A DNA stretch of 40,690 nucleotides from Rickettsia typhi (GCA_945877265.1 CAMCRO010000004.1:1-40690); one strand, 5' to 3'. Positions 8,512 through 17,339 are shown, counted from the stretch's first letter. Program-made: numbers and translations. Notes: generated by a model from the letters alone, not told the origin.

Positions 8512-9948
8512 ATGAGCGGACGCCCTATCACATTCCAAGAACATGCACAAGGAATAGAAAAAATGATGGAAGGATCTCCGGAGCATCATAAAAAGCAAAA
8601 TAGTCTGAAACACATAATACGAGAGGGATTCTCAAGAGAAGGGCTACACATTGACCCAATCCACTCAGATATTCTTGCATGCTATATAGCTTTTACTTCA
8701 TTTGACAACACTTATCTTCACTCTTTTTATTTTCCAGATAAATATACTGAAGGACAAAAGCCTGAAATCATCCCAGAACAGGACTTGCAAATTATAGAGG
8801 AAGAGAAATATAACGATTTTTCTACACTCAGAGATTTCTCGAAACGAATAGAACAAACTCTACCCGAAGATCAGATACCAAAATTCCGCGAAGTTCTTGA
8901 TGAAGCAACAAAAGAGCACGGCTCAGAAAATACAATAAGATGCGCTTATCACCTATCAGAGAGGGATTATAATTTGTTACACTATCATTCCTCAGACCCA
9001 AGATTATCACAATTTGCACATGTCAGTGAATCAGCCTTGTTATCAAAATATGACCCAAAATTTCTCGCTCAATTTCAAACTTCATTGCAATATGCAGCTA
9101 GGGGCGAAATTCAATATTTAGAAAGATATCAAGACATATTGCTTGATGATGCAGGGCGAGTTATTTTCAGAGAGAATAAACCCAAATATACACCAAGGCC
9201 TAGAATCGATTTAATAAATGAAGCGACTGAACCAGAGAGATTTATCCTCGCTCCAAAGCAGCAAGAAAACCCTTTTAGGAAGACAGGAGAGCCTAGACCT
9301 ATAGATCGCGCAGAAAGAAGAGTGGGTTTTTCTGCTACAGTAGAAGTGAAAAAATTCGATACAGAATTTACTTACGATGCAACTGAGGATGCTTATTTAC
9401 GAGGGGGAAAGGCACTGGATTTTAAAAAACCTGATTTACTTAAAGCACCAGAACGTCCCACTCTTTCAAAAACAACAGATGATCATTACTATCAAAAGCA
9501 CCAAAAACGAAAAGATGATTTAGTAGCTATGGTAGTCAGTCCTTTAGATGAATTAAAAAAAGCAGATCCTGCTCATATGCAAGAGCATGCTAGAGAAACC
9601 GTGCGTATAATGCAGGATAAAATACCAGAAATATTAGCACTTTATCCAGAAACTAACTTCAAACTATTGCCAACTACCACAGAATCGAAGTTATTATTAA
9701 GACATATAAATCGTATATCTCGTGATATGTTAAAAGATGCAGGGATAGAAGTAAAAAGAACATGGAAAGAAGCATTCCAAGACGCATTTGCCACCAAATC
9801 AATACGAGAAGACCTTAAAAAATCAATTGAACTTACGGCGCCACAGCTCATGCAAGCTCTAAAATCACATTTAAAAATAACTGCTCCATCGCATCAAACT
9901 GTAGCAACCCAGGATAAAACCACAAAAGGCCCAGAAAGAGGAATTTAA
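8512..9948 (+). CDS. Unknown 478-residue hydrophilic protein
   Basis: It has no signal peptide, membrane helix or known domain. The first 210 residues contain many aromatics (FDNTYLHSFYFPDKY, YNLLHYHSSDPR). The middle (about 215-330) is Pro/Lys/Arg-rich and probably disordered, and the last 150 residues look helical. A family B repeat follows at 9976. The size, hydrophilic composition and isolation between housekeeping genes are like secreted effectors of Rickettsiales, but nothing in the sequence proves secretion. It is a single open frame without interruption. Confidence 0.75.
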   Translation: MSGRPITFQEHAQGIEKMMEGSPEHHKKQNSLKHIIREGFSREGLHIDPIHSDILACYIAFTSFDNTYLHSFYFPDKYTEGQKPEIIPEQDLQIIEEEKYNDFSTLRDFSKRIEQTLPEDQIPKFREVLDEATKEHGSENTIRCAYHLSERDYNLLHYHSSDPRLSQFAHVSESALLSKYDPKFLAQFQTSLQYAARGEIQYLERYQDILLDDAGRVIFRENKPKYTPRPRIDLINEATEPERFILAPKQQENPFRKTGEPRPIDRAERRVGFSATVEVKKFDTEFTYDATEDAYLRGGKALDFKKPDLLKAPERPTLSKTTDDHYYQKHQKRKDDLVAMVVSPLDELKKADPAHMQEHARETVRIMQDKIPEILALYPETNFKLLPTTTESKLLLRHINRISRDMLKDAGIEVKRTWKEAFQDAFATKSIREDLKKSIELTAPQLMQALKSHLKITAPSHQTVATQDKTTKGPERGI

Positions 9949-9975
9949 ACACAAACCAACTGCACGATAAACTAT

Positions 9976-10076
9976 TAGTGATTTAAGTTGAATTAGATAC
10001 TAGGCGCGAGGAGCGTAGCCTATAACTAATAGGTAAACAACAAGCAACAACGTTGCTAATCCAAACTAAATTACTA
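9976..10076. repeat. Family B short palindromic repeat
   Basis: The left 58 bases are identical to 6758-6815. The right end reads CTAATCCAAACTAAATTACTA, a diverged version of the family's inverted terminus. It lies between the unknown 478-residue gene and the 3' end of xerC. Confidence 0.85.
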
Positions 10077-10089
10077 AATATTAATTTAG

Positions 10090-10986
10090 CTAATCAAAAG
10101 CTTTCTCATGCGCTTTCTTTAAATGAGATATATTAGTTTTAGTATACATTTGAGTTGTAGAAAGGCTAACATGACCAAGTAATTCTTGAATTACTCTAAG
10201 ATCTGCCCCATTCTCTAACAAATGCGTTGCAAAACTATGCCTGAAGGCATGTGGTGTTAAATGCTCTGGCAAATTTAATTTTCTGCGCAAATTTATCAAA
10301 ATCTTATTAAAATATGTCTGCTTTAATGGCTTGCCCCGGACCCCTAAAAAAATCTTATCTTCCATTCCAATTTTATATGGCAATTTAGCAAGATATTCTT
10401 CAATTCCGTTTTTTACTATTTCAAGTAAAGGTACGATCCTTTCTTTCCCGCCTTTACCTTTGATTTTTAGCATGTCTGAATTTAAATGACTTTTTGTTAT
10501 AGATAATGCTTCACTAATCCGCAAGCCAGCCCCGTATAAAAGCAGCATTATCGCCCTATTCCTTAATATCACCCATTCTTCGCCTAATATTTCTTCATCT
10601 TCAATTGCAGTAAATGTTTGCACATGGCTTAATGATTTAGGGATATTTTTATCTTTTTTAGGGGATTTAAGAGAGAAAATACTCTGATCTATATCATAAT
10701 TTTTTCTAAGCAAAAATTTATAAAAATTTTTAATTGATGCAAGTTTTCTTGAGATAGAAGAGGCTTTATAATTTTCCAATTTGAGTTTAGCAAGATAGCT
10801 TCTAATAGTTCTTATATCAGCAGCAAATATTGCCTTTTCTATGGTTTTTTCAGAATCATAATCTCTTAAAAAAGCAACATAATAACTTATATCATTCCGG
10901 TAAGACTCTAAGGTATGAGGCGAGCTGCTTCTTATAGTAAGTCTCTTTAGCCATTCTGCAATTAAATTATTATCTCTTAATGTCAT
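10090..10986 (-). CDS. xerC: Tyrosine recombinase XerC
   Basis: This encodes 298 residues, the usual Xer length. An N-terminal core-binding SAM-like domain (5-95) precedes the catalytic domain with all residues in place: R156 (GAGLRISE), K178 (KGKGGKER), H246/R249 (HAFRH), H272 (ELLGH) and Y281. HAFRHSFATHLLENGADLR is of XerC type, whereas the copy at 18471-19394 has the XerD pattern. Together they resolve chromosome dimers at dif. Unusually, xerC is overlapped by 4 bases (ATGA) with the upstream putative protease gene, so its translation is probably coupled to it. Confidence 0.9.
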   Translation of the reverse strand: MTLRDNNLIAEWLKRLTIRSSSPHTLESYRNDISYYVAFLRDYDSEKTIEKAIFAADIRTIRSYLAKLKLENYKASSISRKLASIKNFYKFLLRKNYDIDQSIFSLKSPKKDKNIPKSLSHVQTFTAIEDEEILGEEWVILRNRAIMLLLYGAGLRISEALSITKSHLNSDMLKIKGKGGKERIVPLLEIVKNGIEEYLAKLPYKIGMEDKIFLGVRGKPLKQTYFNKILINLRRKLNLPEHLTPHAFRHSFATHLLENGADLRVIQELLGHVSLSTTQMYTKTNISHLKKAHEKAFD

Positions 10987-12905
10987 TTCCTATGTATAGC
11001 ACTCTCTTGCTTAACAGATGTAACAGTCTCAACCCTTGGGGCCATGCTGCTTAAAGCGCCTCTAATGGAAGATGCTACCACTCCAGTTTTGGCGGCAGCT
11101 CCACTTTCTCCCAAACTTGCACTAGTACCAGAACTTCCAGCTGCTGCAACCATAGAAGCCTCGCTAGCTCTTGCTGCTAATGCAGCAGGATCTATCCCAA
11201 CATTACTGCATATAGCTTGAAAGCTCGCTAAAGATTTAGGCGATCCTGATGTGAGTTTTTGAATCTGCTCTCTATTTTCACTAATCATGCCTATAATTCT
11301 ATCGTGTCCTAAATTTTCTACCAATAACGGAAGACTTTCAAGATTTCCACCTAATTTGATCATTCTAGATATTGGAGTTATTCCAGAGCTATTTGCTTTA
11401 CAAAATTCATCATATATTTCCGCTTTCTCTTCTGCAGAAAACCCTTCCATATATTCAAACATCTTTTGTAATCTAGTGCGATCTATAATTGTTGTATGCA
11501 ATACGCTATCTCCTCGTTGTGCTTCGAAAGGATAAGTCTCTGGCAGTTTATTCTTAAATATTTCTTTAAGAGGCACATCATATTTTGCAGATAATTCAGC
11601 AATTTTTGCCACAGAACTAGTAGTTTGCTCATCTGAATAGCCATCAGAAGAAAAAAAATCATTAATCTTTGCTGTAACTAACATTTGTTTAATATGTTCC
11701 TGCGAAAATGCAGACTCTATAGCAGAAATAGATCTATCTTGATTCTCCCCTGCAGAAAAAAATATAGCGCTAGATAAAATATTCTCTCCTCTAGAATTAT
11801 TAGCAGCGATAACATCCCAAATATCATCGCCACCATAACTTTTCGCTAAAGATAAAAATTTTTGCATTTTCTCTGGATCATCTGCAAATAAGAACCCCAC
11901 AGAGCCTTCTCTATCCCTTGCATATATTAGTTTTTTTATTATATCGGGATTTGCTGAATCTAGAATAACTTCATATGAATATTTCCAAGTTTCACCACTT
12001 ACCATCCTTACAGCAAGATCTTCTCCATCTTTTGAGAGCAACTGATTAATAATATAGTCCAAATTTTCTGGATCTTTAAGAAACCTCATAAATTTTGGGC
12101 GGCCATGCATTCCTTCATATCGTATTCTCCTAGACCTAAATTCCCCAATTTCTTCTTCGGTTAATAATATTGCTGGCGGCACGATAGGGGTCTTAATATG
12201 CCTAATACCAACACTAGCCACTCTTACTGCTTTATGCACATCTTCTATAAACCGACGATTAAGTAATTGTATTTGCAAATCTGTATATTTTTTTGCACCA
12301 GAAAAAGTGTGGCTTATAGTATGGTCTATTCCACTAATTCCAACAACGCATTTCTCACCTGTCCCATATGGCAAATCTGTTAATATATTAGAATAATTCA
12401 AAACATCTTTTTCAAATTTTCTTGCCTCTCTTTTTCTTATTAAGATCTTAGATACCTTATAGTTGTATGACAAAGAGGATGTCCGATTTTTAGGTGCGTG
12501 TGCAATAACGCAAGAACCCCTAGGCAGGCGGTTTGCATCTCTCGCAGCACTTCCGCCATAGCAGCTCCATAAATGTACTTCTGTAGGTTTGCCATCTTGC
12601 AGCTGAGAGATTACATCTAATATTCTAGAAGTAGTTGACCCCACAAAACGAGGAAATACATCGCTAGTATGAATATTTTTTGTAACTAGATCACCTTTAT
12701 ACCAAGATGGAGCCATACCATGCGCGCGAATATCCCAGCGTGTTGATGAGTCAACACCACCATGTTCTCGAACTTTTCTAATAATTTCCTCCGGACTAAT
12801 CAGACTTTTTCCATCTCCAATAACTAAGTAACCTTCAGATAAACCATAATCACCAATCTCACGACCAATTCCTGCTCCTATTATAATTACTCCTTTTAAA
12901 GGCAT
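10983..12905 (-). CDS. Putative clan CD-like cysteine protease with ankyrin-like C-terminal part
   Basis: This encodes 640 residues. The start is the ATG of MPLKGVIIIGAG, with GGGAG a few bases upstream; a TTG nine codons earlier lacks such support. Residues 1-150 read as an alpha/beta core: strand, then WDIRAHG (H62-G63), a helix, strand EVHLWSCYGG (C115), then strand GSCVIAHAP. A His-Gly and a Ser-Cys-x-Gly each after a hydrophobic strand, 53 residues apart, is the pattern of clan CD (caspase, CHAT, C80) peptidases. Residues about 290-560 contain weak ankyrin-like helix pairs. The tail is Ala/Ser/Gly-rich. No signal peptide. A secreted effector is my inference; the family assignment needs structure-based comparison. 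Confidence 0.65.
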   Translation of the reverse strand: MPLKGVIIIGAGIGREIGDYGLSEGYLVIGDGKSLISPEEIIRKVREHGGVDSSTRWDIRAHGMAPSWYKGDLVTKNIHTSDVFPRFVGSTTSRILDVISQLQDGKPTEVHLWSCYGGSAARDANRLPRGSCVIAHAPKNRTSSLSYNYKVSKILIRKREARKFEKDVLNYSNILTDLPYGTGEKCVVGISGIDHTISHTFSGAKKYTDLQIQLLNRRFIEDVHKAVRVASVGIRHIKTPIVPPAILLTEEEIGEFRSRRIRYEGMHGRPKFMRFLKDPENLDYIINQLLSKDGEDLAVRMVSGETWKYSYEVILDSANPDIIKKLIYARDREGSVGFLFADDPEKMQKFLSLAKSYGGDDIWDVIAANNSRGENILSSAIFFSAGENQDRSISAIESAFSQEHIKQMLVTAKINDFFSSDGYSDEQTTSSVAKIAELSAKYDVPLKEIFKNKLPETYPFEAQRGDSVLHTTIIDRTRLQKMFEYMEGFSAEEKAEIYDEFCKANSSGITPISRMIKLGGNLESLPLLVENLGHDRIIGMISENREQIQKLTSGSPKSLASFQAICSNVGIDPAALAARASEASMVAAAGSSGTSASLGESGAAAKTGVVASSIRGALSSMAPRVETVTSVKQESAIHRK

Positions 12906-12944
12906 AGATCTCCCATTTTGTTTTTCAAACAATCAATATTTGTT

Positions 12945-13847
12945 CTATTCAGAGTTGTAGAAATTAGATGCAAATTCAATCATTTTTTTAAGACTTTCAT
13001 TCCAATTTGGAATTTTTTCATCAGGCAAGAGATTCAACAGTTTTGCTATAGAAAGAACAGAATTTTTTGGCCTTTTTGCTTTAGTTTGAAATTCTTCAGA
13101 AGTTGTTTTTGTTATGATAGCAGTCTTTTTACCTTGCCGATCTAACTCCATTTTTATCTGGCAAGCAAAACCATACCAGGAAGTTTTCTGTGGCTGGCAT
13201 ATATTAATGATAGTTTTATTGCACTCTTTTAACTTTAGTAGCTTTAATGTAACTTCTGCAATAAATCCAGCATATGAAGGGCAACCAATTTGATCGTCAA
13301 TAACTTTCAGCTCTTCTTTTTCTTGCAGTAAATCCATCATTTTTTTCACAAAATTCACTCCAAATTCTGAAAAAACCCAACTTGTCCGCAAAATCAAATA
13401 ATCACAGCCGGAAGCTATAATGCGATTTTCTCCCTCTAACTTAGATCTGCCATAACTATTAATAGGATTTGTTTCATCCTCTTCTAAATATGGAGCATTT
13501 TTTTTACCATCAAAAACATAATCTGTAGAATAATGCACAAATTCATAGCCATATTCCTTTGCAAAATTTGCAATAATGCCTGGTGCAATAGCATTTATTT
13601 GCATTGCTTTTTCTGCGTAAATTTCTGCTTCTTCAACATTTGTGTAAGCTGCTGCATTTATTATAATTCTGCGCCCGGTGTGATCTATTTCAGAATTATA
13701 TTTCTGCAAAACATCTTTTATGGACTTTTCATTTTCCAGATTCATCTCTTCTGAAGAAACTTGCGTAAAAAGATAATCATATTTAGATGCTTCTCTCTTT
13801 AAGCATCTAGCGACCTGTCCATTTTTTCCAATTACGAGTATTTGCAT
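12945..13847 (-). CDS. rfbD: dTDP-4-dehydrorhamnose reductase-like protein
   Basis: This encodes 300 residues, full length for RmlD/RfbD. An N-terminal Rossmann motif (VIGKNGQVARCL), INAAAYTNVEEAE, the catalytic STDYVFDG and YGRSKLEGE (Tyr/Lys pair), and the substrate loop RTSWVFSEFGVNFV are all present. The reaction reduces dTDP-4-dehydro-L-rhamnose with NADPH for surface polysaccharide. No rfbA, rfbB or rfbC lies in this window, so a relative with another sugar substrate remains possible. Its start codon overlaps the -35 box of the divergent tmRNA promoter. Confidence 0.85.
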   Translation of the reverse strand: MQILVIGKNGQVARCLKREASKYDYLFTQVSSEEMNLENEKSIKDVLQKYNSEIDHTGRRIIINAAAYTNVEEAEIYAEKAMQINAIAPGIIANFAKEYGYEFVHYSTDYVFDGKKNAPYLEEDETNPINSYGRSKLEGENRIIASGCDYLILRTSWVFSEFGVNFVKKMMDLLQEKEELKVIDDQIGCPSYAGFIAEVTLKLLKLKECNKTIINICQPQKTSWYGFACQIKMELDRQGKKTAIITKTTSEEFQTKAKRPKNSVLSIAKLLNLLPDEKIPNWNESLKKMIEFASNFYNSE

Positions 13848-13870
13848 ATCACATACAATTTTGGTATAAT
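13842..13870 (+). promoter_or_regulatory. tmRNA promoter
   Basis: TTGCAT (13842-13847) and TATAAT (13865-13870) are separated by exactly 17 bases, about 40 bases before the acceptor piece of ssrA. The -35 coincides with the start codon of the opposite rfbD-like gene. Confidence 0.75.
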
Positions 13871-13904
13871 ATATTCGCTCGCAAGAGATATTGCAATAAA
13901 CTGT

Positions 13905-14165
13905 TATTTAGAATAGAAGCGGCGGACCCGGGGGCGGTACCCGGCGCCTCCACCATATGGGGGCGAAATAGGATCGACGTGCTTAATAAAGACTTAACTT
14001 TTGCTCGGGATGATTCCTCCGGACTTCGGTCTTGGATCAAATTAAAGTAAACGCAAACGACAATTATCGTTCTGCGGCTATTGCTGCTTAATTGTAGCTA
14101 GCCACGGGGCTGGGGGCTTGCCTTGCAACAGAAAAGCCTCACCTTTTAAGCATTCTATTCCTTTC
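13905..14165 (+). ncRNA. ssrA: Transfer-messenger RNA, circularly permuted (two-piece) form
   Basis: The acceptor piece comes first. T arm CCGGG-GGCGGTA-CCCGG is followed by CGCCTCC, A and CCA (13953-13955). After only TAT comes the other half of the acceptor stem, GGGGGCG (13959-13965), followed by the usual AAATAGGATCGACG. The tag frame runs 14053-14091 and reads ANDNYRSAAIAA then TAA. GAATAGAA (13911-13918) pairs with TTCTATTC (14153-14160), joining the two outer ends as expected for a permuted gene. This arrangement is known in Alphaproteobacteria. tmRNA with SmpB rescues stalled ribosomes. The outer ends are estimated from the pairing. Confidence 0.92.
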
Positions 14166-14182
14166 ATTACAGCTTTCCCTAG

Positions 14183-14258
14183 GTCATTCCCGCGAAGGCG
14201 CACTAGTGTCAGAGATCTCATCAAACCTTAAAAGATTACGCATCGAGCTCGGAATGAC
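14183..14258. repeat. Rickettsial-type palindromic repeat copy
   Basis: GTCATTCC (14183-14190) is the inverse of GGAATGAC (14251-14258). CACTAGTGTC inside it recurs in the repeat at 40488-40562. The rest of 14166-14513 has no supported gene. Confidence 0.55.
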
Positions 14259-14513
14259 TAAAGAATTTCTCGTCATTCTGAATTTATTTCACCATCTTTC
14301 TACCAGTCATAAAAACATGCGAATAAATTTTTCCTTGCTTTCTCTAATCTTACTCTTTAGATTGTCATTTTTTTTGCATAATAAGATAGGAAAATAGCTT
14401 ATATTACGGATAAAATTCTTATATTATTATCAGCAAGATATAAAAGAAAGAAACATTGAACATATAAATATTTTAGTTTAGGTTCATATTTAAAATTCAG
14501 AAAAACTAATATT

Positions 14514-14801
14514 ATGAAAACTATAACAAAGGCAGACATATCATCTCGAATTTCTTCTAAGCTCGGAATTTCGGTTTCTGCCTGCGAATCTGTGGTTAAC
14601 AAAATTCTAGAATCTATTATCGAATTAATTAAAGATGGCGATATATTACACATCAAAAATTTTGGAAGCTTTGGAGTATATGAAAAAAAATCTCGCCCAG
14701 GCAGAGATATAGGAAAAGGCAAAACAGTAGTTATAGAAGAAAAAAGAGTAATGCGCTTCTCTGCAACAAGAGGCTTGAAGCAGAGAATTAATCAGAAATA
14801 G
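14514..14801 (+). CDS. HU/IHF-family DNA-binding protein
   Basis: This encodes 95 residues, the usual size. It starts with KADISSRISSKLGIS, contains the family core DGDILHIKNFGSFGVYEKKSR, and continues with the beta-arm region PGRDIGKGKTV where the intercalating proline sits. The RPGR-type arm is closer to IHF alpha than to HU, but the evidence is short, so I give no symbol. It binds and bends DNA. It is monocistronic and convergent with the broken gene, whose stop lies 3 bases away. Confidence 0.88.
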   Translation: MKTITKADISSRISSKLGISVSACESVVNKILESIIELIKDGDILHIKNFGSFGVYEKKSRPGRDIGKGKTVVIEEKRVMRFSATRGLKQRINQK

Positions 14802-14803
14802 AT

Positions 14804-15262
14804 CTACCCAATTTCCGGGCCACCTTTAGGGCTCTTTGGAGAACCAGAAGTTGGCGTACCAGCAGGAGAAACAGAAGATTCACTAGAGGCACGAGAAGAT
14901 CTTTTACGTAGATTTTCCATTGCTCTAGTCAGCCCTAGCTGCAAAGCTGCCTTATCCCTCTTCCTATCATACTGTTTCGCAGCTTCCATAATATTTGGAA
15001 GCTTTGGATCAGAAAAATCTGGTCTTGCTGCACGCGCATCAGCATCACGCAGAGATTCATCCAGAGTTTTTTTGGAGTCTGAGGCTTTTTCAGCCGCTCT
15101 AACCTATCCTTTTGCTTCTTTAGAAGCAACCCTTGTAGTCATTCTACTTAATAGACCGGATTTCAATGCTTCAGCATCTTCTTTTCTAAAATGTTTAGCA
15201 TCTGCGGTGGAATGTGGCTTGGAAAAATCCATTACTTTCCGTGGGTCTGGCTTATCGCTCAT
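14804..15262 (-). pseudogene. Small Ser/Lys-rich protein gene interrupted by an in-frame amber codon
   Basis: From the ATG at 15262, which has AAGGTAAG before it, the frame encodes 52 residues (MSDKPDPRKVMDF...). It meets TAG at 15104-15106, then continues without any further stop for 98 codons (VRAAEKASDSKK...) to a TAG at 14804. Both halves have the same charged, helical composition, and the tail is Ser/Pro/Gly-rich (SSRASSESSVSPAGTPT), like unstructured effector tails. The simplest reading is a recent nonsense mutation. Suppression, or a sequencing error, would also explain it. No known domain. Confidence 0.7.
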
Positions 15263-15375
15263 ATCTTACCTTATATTTTTAATAACCTTTTTCAATTAAA
15301 CCATCCATCTGAGCTTAAATCACTGGAATTTCCTCTTTAAAAAGTAAAATATTAATTATACATGGTTAGAAAACC

Positions 15376-16215
15376 TCACTCTCCTATTCTGCACATCTTA
15401 TAAATTTCGTTCTTCGTAATTTTTTTATTAAATCTTCGAGTCAATTCTTCTGCGATATTTTTAGCAGTCATGCCTTTATTTTTCAGCTCTTGAATTAGCT
15501 TCATAACTTGCTCTTCTGTAAGATTAATTTCAGCTTTTTCTGAGCTCACAAGAAGCACAAATTCGCCTTTAAGTTTTATTTCATTAAAATTCGCAATTAT
15601 TTCTGAAACGGGTTTTCGAACCACGGTTTGGAAAATTTTGGTAATTTCGCGCGCAACCACCACTTCTCTATTCCCAAGAGTTTTTTCTATAGCAATTAAG
15701 CTATCTAAAATTCTGCTAGGCCCTTCATAAAAAATTATAGTTGCGCTTATATCCTCAAGAGATTTAAGAATCTTATTTCTTCCATGTTCTGTTCTTGGCA
15801 TAAAACCCGCAAAGAAGAATTTATCACTTCCAAGGCCAGAAAGAGTGAGTGCGGCAATTGCGGCGCATGCGCCAGGCAAAGCGTCTATATGTAAATTTTG
15901 ATCTTGCAAATACCTGCTAAGTTTAAAGCCTGGGTCTGAAATTAATGGCGTTCCCGCATCGCTCACAAGGCAGATAACTTTACCTTCTTTTATAAGTCCT
16001 GCAATTTTTTGGCGTTCTTTTTCGTTTGAATGGTCATTATATATAGCAAGTTTTTTATCACTGATATCATGTTTTTGTAGCAATTTTTGTGTAGCCCTAG
16101 TATCCTCGCAATATATTATATCAGAGTGCTTTAGCACGAAAAGTGCGCGAAGAGTGATATCATCTAAATTGCCAATAGGAGTCGCAACTATGTATAGGCC
16201 AGCTTTCAGTTCCAT
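15376..16215 (-). CDS. rsmI: 16S rRNA (cytidine-2'-O)-methyltransferase RsmI
   Basis: This encodes 279 residues, normal for RsmI. It contains GLYIVATPIGNLDDITLRAL, CEDTRATQKLL, LVSDAGTPLISDPGF, LPGACAAIAALTLSGL and FAGFMPR, all diagnostic of the tetrapyrrole-methylase fold RsmI subfamily. It methylates C1402 ribose of 16S rRNA with SAM. The ATG at 16215 (MELKAGLYIV) is chosen; the longer open frame upstream is antisense to the LpoA-like gene. Its first 26 bases overlap the divergent gene's 5' end. Confidence 0.93.
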   Translation of the reverse strand: MELKAGLYIVATPIGNLDDITLRALFVLKHSDIIYCEDTRATQKLLQKHDISDKKLAIYNDHSNEKERQKIAGLIKEGKVICLVSDAGTPLISDPGFKLSRYLQDQNLHIDALPGACAAIAALTLSGLGSDKFFFAGFMPRTEHGRNKILKSLEDISATIIFYEGPSRILDSLIAIEKTLGNREVVVAREITKIFQTVVRKPVSEIIANFNEIKLKGEFVLLVSSEKAEINLTEEQVMKLIQELKNKGMTAKNIAEELTRRFNKKITKNEIYKMCRIGE

Positions 16216-17314
16216 AAAAAAATTACTTAATTTTTTGCTTGTTATAAATGTTGCTATATTACTCATAAGCTGCGCCTCAAGCAAACCAATAAAGCAAGAT
16301 AAAGTAGAAGTTGCTATATTAATGCCTTTGTCTGGCCCATATGGCAGTGAGGGTACAAAATTAGCCGAATTAATTAAGCTTGGAATAGAGGATAATTTAA
16401 ATGGGTTTATATCCACCACGACTTATGATGTCTCAACGGAAGATTTTCTTGACCAAGCAAAAAATAAATTAGCTCTTAAAAACACCAAGATAATTTTAGG
16501 GCCGTTATTTTCTCCAAGTGTCAAGCAGTTAGAAGAATTTGTGAAAAAGCATGATATTATAATGATAACCTTATCTAATAACCCTTTACTGGCAGATGAT
16601 AATCATATTCTCATTTTTGGCCATGCTCCGCTAAAGCAAACTAATCGTTTGCTAGGTTATTTATTTGCACAAGGGCATAAAGATTTCATCACTTTATCTC
16701 CAGCAGGGAAAACAGGCCTAACTTTAGCCAAAACATTATCAGATATTATCCATGCAAATAATGCAAATGTGGTTTTATCAGAATATTACGAAAATAACAT
16801 CGCTTCCATAGAGCAGGCAATAAGTAAAATTGCGCCTAAAATAGACGAAAAAATGGAAGAAGTGGAAAATGAATCCAAGCCTGTAATTATTATTTCTGAG
16901 GAGAATAAGGATATATTGAATGAAATATTTAATGGATTTAAAAAACATAATATCGGCGAAAAAGCTCTAATAGTAGGCGATTCAAGAATCGACTCTGCTT
17001 ACAATGAGCCAGTAAATTATTTATTCACCGGCTCTAGCACAGAAAACAATAATCTAGCCTTGAAAGCAAAAAGCCAATTAGGAATAGAGCGTATGAATTT
17101 TCTTGAAAATTTAGCTTATGATTTAGGGGCAATAACCTCTATCTCAATAGGCCAAGACTTTACTAAAGAAACATTTTTTAGCAGGCTAAAAAGCCCAGTT
17201 TGGTATAAAGGACTTTCCGGGCAAATAAGATTTAATGGATCTATAGCAGAGAGGAAATATTCTATTATTGAAAGAAAGAGTAATGAGTATAAAATCATAG
17301 ACGAGTTGAATTAA
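16190..17314 (+). CDS. LpoA/LppC-like lipoprotein (penicillin-binding protein activator family)
   Basis: This encodes 374 residues. AGGAG (16177-16181) is 8 bases before the chosen ATG. A lipoprotein signal ends in lipobox LISC (Cys28). The rest is a type I periplasmic-binding-protein fold: VEVAILMPLSGPYGSEG, KNTKIILGPLFSPSVKQLEE, and DFITLSPAGKTG. This matches the LppC/LpoA C-terminal domain, known to stimulate class A PBPs in gammaproteobacteria; alphaproteobacterial members lack the TPR half, as here. It is divergent from rsmI, a common pairing (rsmI next to lpoA) in Proteobacteria, which supports the call. Confidence 0.85.
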   Translation: MYRPAFSSIKKLLNFLLVINVAILLISCASSKPIKQDKVEVAILMPLSGPYGSEGTKLAELIKLGIEDNLNGFISTTTYDVSTEDFLDQAKNKLALKNTKIILGPLFSPSVKQLEEFVKKHDIIMITLSNNPLLADDNHILIFGHAPLKQTNRLLGYLFAQGHKDFITLSPAGKTGLTLAKTLSDIIHANNANVVLSEYYENNIASIEQAISKIAPKIDEKMEEVENESKPVIIISEENKDILNEIFNGFKKHNIGEKALIVGDSRIDSAYNEPVNYLFTGSSTENNNLALKAKSQLGIERMNFLENLAYDLGAITSISIGQDFTKETFFSRLKSPVWYKGLSGQIRFNGSIAERKYSIIERKSNEYKIIDELN

Positions 17315-17339
17315 AATGTCTCCTAGGCAAATGCGCCTA

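Noticed and set aside
13849-14040. 63-codon frame on the minus strand over the tmRNA
   Set aside because: The structured tmRNA explains the sequence.
14206-14397. 63-codon frame after ssrA that begins like an HTH protein
   Set aside because: It starts inside a palindromic repeat and turns into a hydrophobic AT-rich translation; no Shine-Dalgarno.
16216-16419. Long N-terminal extension of RsmI
   Set aside because: It is antisense to the signal peptide and first domain of the LpoA-like gene, and RsmI proteins start at MELKAGLYIV-like sequence.
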